DNA from: Ignavibacteriota bacterium
GTDB taxonomy: Bacteria > Bacteroidota > Ignavibacteria > Ignavibacteriales > Melioribacteraceae
Direction: 5' to 3'
Assembly: GCA_016708125.1 (NCBI GenBank)
Contig: JADJGF010000001.1
Span: forward strand, 3,618,001 to 3,682,000
DNA: 64,000 nt
The position numbers were made by a program, and so were the translations under genes. Positions 62,836-64,000 of this stretch are shown in pieces. Position 1 is the first letter of the stretch, and each line of letters begins with the position of its first letter. Below the pieces are notes generated by a model, which saw only the letters and a list, made by a program, of their open reading frames with translations, was not told the DNA's origin and searched no databases.

Positions 62836-64000
62836 TGCAGAAAAAATATCGTTTAATAAAAATCAATAAAATTGAAAATCAAATACCAAAATTTGATGAA
62901 AGCAATTTTGAGATTGATTATCAGAATGAATTAAATCCCGCACAATACGAAGCAGTATCATCTACCGATGGCGCTTATCTTGTAATTGCCGGAGCCGGTA
63001 CTGGAAAAACCAGAACTTTAGTTTATCGCGTTGCGCGACTAATTGAAATGGGAATTGATCCAAAATCAATTTTACTTTTAACATTTACACGCAAATCTGC
63101 AAAAGAAATGATGAATCGCGCTGCAGTTTTATTAGATAACCGATGTTCAAAAATTAATGGCGGAACTTTTCATTCATTTGCAAATTTGACTTTAAGAAAA
63201 TATTCAAAAATAATTGGATTAGATTCAGCATTTATAATTCTTGATCAAAGCGATAGCGAAGATGTAATTAATCTTATTCGCGCTCAACTTGATTTGGTGA
63301 AACTTAAAAAGAGATTTCCCAATAAACAAACAATTGCAAAAATTATAAGTTTAAGTGTTAACACCGGAAAAAAAATAGAAGAAATTCTTGTAGAAGAATA
63401 TCCGCATTTTTCAGAAAATATAGAAAAGATAATTGAAATTTCTAATCTGTACAAAAATTATAAAAAGAAAAGTCTCCTTTTAGATTATGACGATTTATTG
63501 GTTTATCTACGAGATTTTTTAAATGATAAAATCAAATCGCAAATTCTGACAAACTCAATTAAATATGTAATGGTTGATGAATATCAAGACACAAATAAAC
63601 TTCAAGCGGATATTGTTCTTGGTTTAGCTCAACACAATAATAACATTATGGTTGTTGGCGATGATTCACAATCTATATATTCTTTCCGCGGAGCTAATTT
63701 TAAAAATATTATGCAGTTTCCAAAATTATTTAAAGATGTAAAAGTTATTATGTTGGAAGAAAATTATAGAAGCACTCAAGAAATTTTAGATTTTGGAAAT
63801 CATGTAATTGATGCAGCAATTGAAAAATATCCCAAACAACTTTTTACAAGAAAAACCGGCGGCGAACTTCCGGCAATAATTGCATCAACAACAGAAAATA
63901 TGCAATCAAAATTTATTGTTGATAGAATTTTAGAATTGCGTGAAGAAAATATTCCGCTTAATGATATTGCTGTTTTATTCCGTTCTTCATTTAGTTCATT
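62835..64000 (+). CDS. UvrD/PcrA-type ATP-dependent DNA helicase (cut by window edge)
   Basis: The first 388 codons of a superfamily 1A helicase. Walker A is AGAGTGKTRTLVYRVARL, motif Ia LTFTRKSAKEMMNR, motif Ic GTFHSFAN, Walker B VMVDEYQDTNKLQ, motif III VVGDDSQSIYSFRGA, and motif IV LEENYRSTQEI. A 36-residue N-terminal lead-in precedes the Q-motif region (LNPAQYEAV). The ATG at 62835 overlaps the previous stop (TAATG). The family acts in excision repair and clearing of replication blocks. The C-terminal half is outside the window, so UvrD, PcrA and Rep cannot be told apart. Confidence 0.92.
   Translation, partial: MQKKYRLIKINKIENQIPKFDESNFEIDYQNELNPAQYEAVSSTDGAYLVIAGAGTGKTRTLVYRVARLIEMGIDPKSILLLTFTRKSAKEMMNRAAVLLDNRCSKINGGTFHSFANLTLRKYSKIIGLDSAFIILDQSDSEDVINLIRAQLDLVKLKKRFPNKQTIAKIISLSVNTGKKIEEILVEEYPHFSENIEKIIEISNLYKNYKKKSLLLDYDDLLVYLRDFLNDKIKSQILTNSIKYVMVDEYQDTNKLQADIVLGLAQHNNNIMVVGDDSQSIYSFRGANFKNIMQFPKLFKDVKVIMLEENYRSTQEILDFGNHVIDAAIEKYPKQLFTRKTGGELPAIIASTTENMQSKFIVDRILELREENIPLNDIAVLFRSSFSS

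Noticed and set aside
1..64000. CRISPR arrays, tRNA or rRNA genes, insertion sequences and prophage genes
   Set aside because: I read the gaps and found no regular spaced repeats, cloverleaf-like segments, transposase or integrase genes; nearly all DNA is covered by ordinary genes.

Overview
The window is a densely coded, very AT-rich stretch of bacterial chromosome. It holds 66 supported protein genes, two of them cut by the window edges. I see no rRNA, tRNA, insertion sequence, prophage or CRISPR array, and no gene-free stretch longer than 300 bases. The gene content points to the Bacteroidetes/Chlorobi/Ignavibacteria (FCB) lineage, and I would guess Ignavibacteria. The reasons are LysW-dependent lysine synthesis next to a Bacteroidetes-type TAnnTTTG promoter, a TonB-dependent receptor with a carboxypeptidase-like N-domain, the alternative GlmU family, an M64 peptidase, many short lipoproteins, and fermentative [FeFe] hydrogenases. 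This taxonomic guess is an inference from gene content, not from a marker tree.

Layout. 1-3310 (minus): mutS2 (partial), cvpA-like, yqeY, then two exbD and one exbB closed by a strong terminator. 3456-10645: a nuclease/phosphatase lipoprotein, polA (plus), three poorly known minus-strand genes and an ALDH7-type dehydrogenase. 10843-17669 (plus): rsmI, then the lysine operon lysW-lysS-lysX-lysY-GATase-lysZ-lysJ. 17675-22541 (minus): a glycosyltransferase, cdaA, folP, nagA, rpe and a PASTA protein. 22673-34150 (plus): peptide transporter, nagB, glmU-like, rqcH, rhodanese, MauE/DoxX, GT9, lipoproteins, DCC protein, RidA, homocysteine methyltransferase and ispE. 34182-48965 (minus): a DMT transporter, a TonB receptor, a histidine kinase, then two complete hydABC-type [FeFe] hydrogenase sets separated by three two-component proteins. 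49192-64000: CDF transporter, purE, lipoprotein, ppa, TraB, an orphan microcompartment pair (PduT-like shell protein and PduS-like flavoprotein), a PP2C phosphatase, M64 peptidase, pyrE, clpC, floA, a small membrane protein and the start of a UvrD-type helicase.

The most interesting system is in the lysine operon. LysW, the amino-group carrier protein, normally ends in Glu, whose side chain is joined to aminoadipate. Here it ends in Gln. A class II glutamine amidotransferase-like protein with an N-terminal Met-Cys lies inside the operon between lysY and lysZ. I propose that this protein deamidates the LysW terminal Gln to Glu, by analogy with Dop activating the Gln-ended Pup. I do not know of this being described.

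The second notable system is the paired hydrogenases. One set has a short NuoF-like subunit without the extra Fe-S domains, and a Ser where an H-cluster cysteine is expected. The other set has the full domain content of an electron-bifurcating enzyme. Between them sit two stand-alone receivers of an unusual type and a hybrid kinase.
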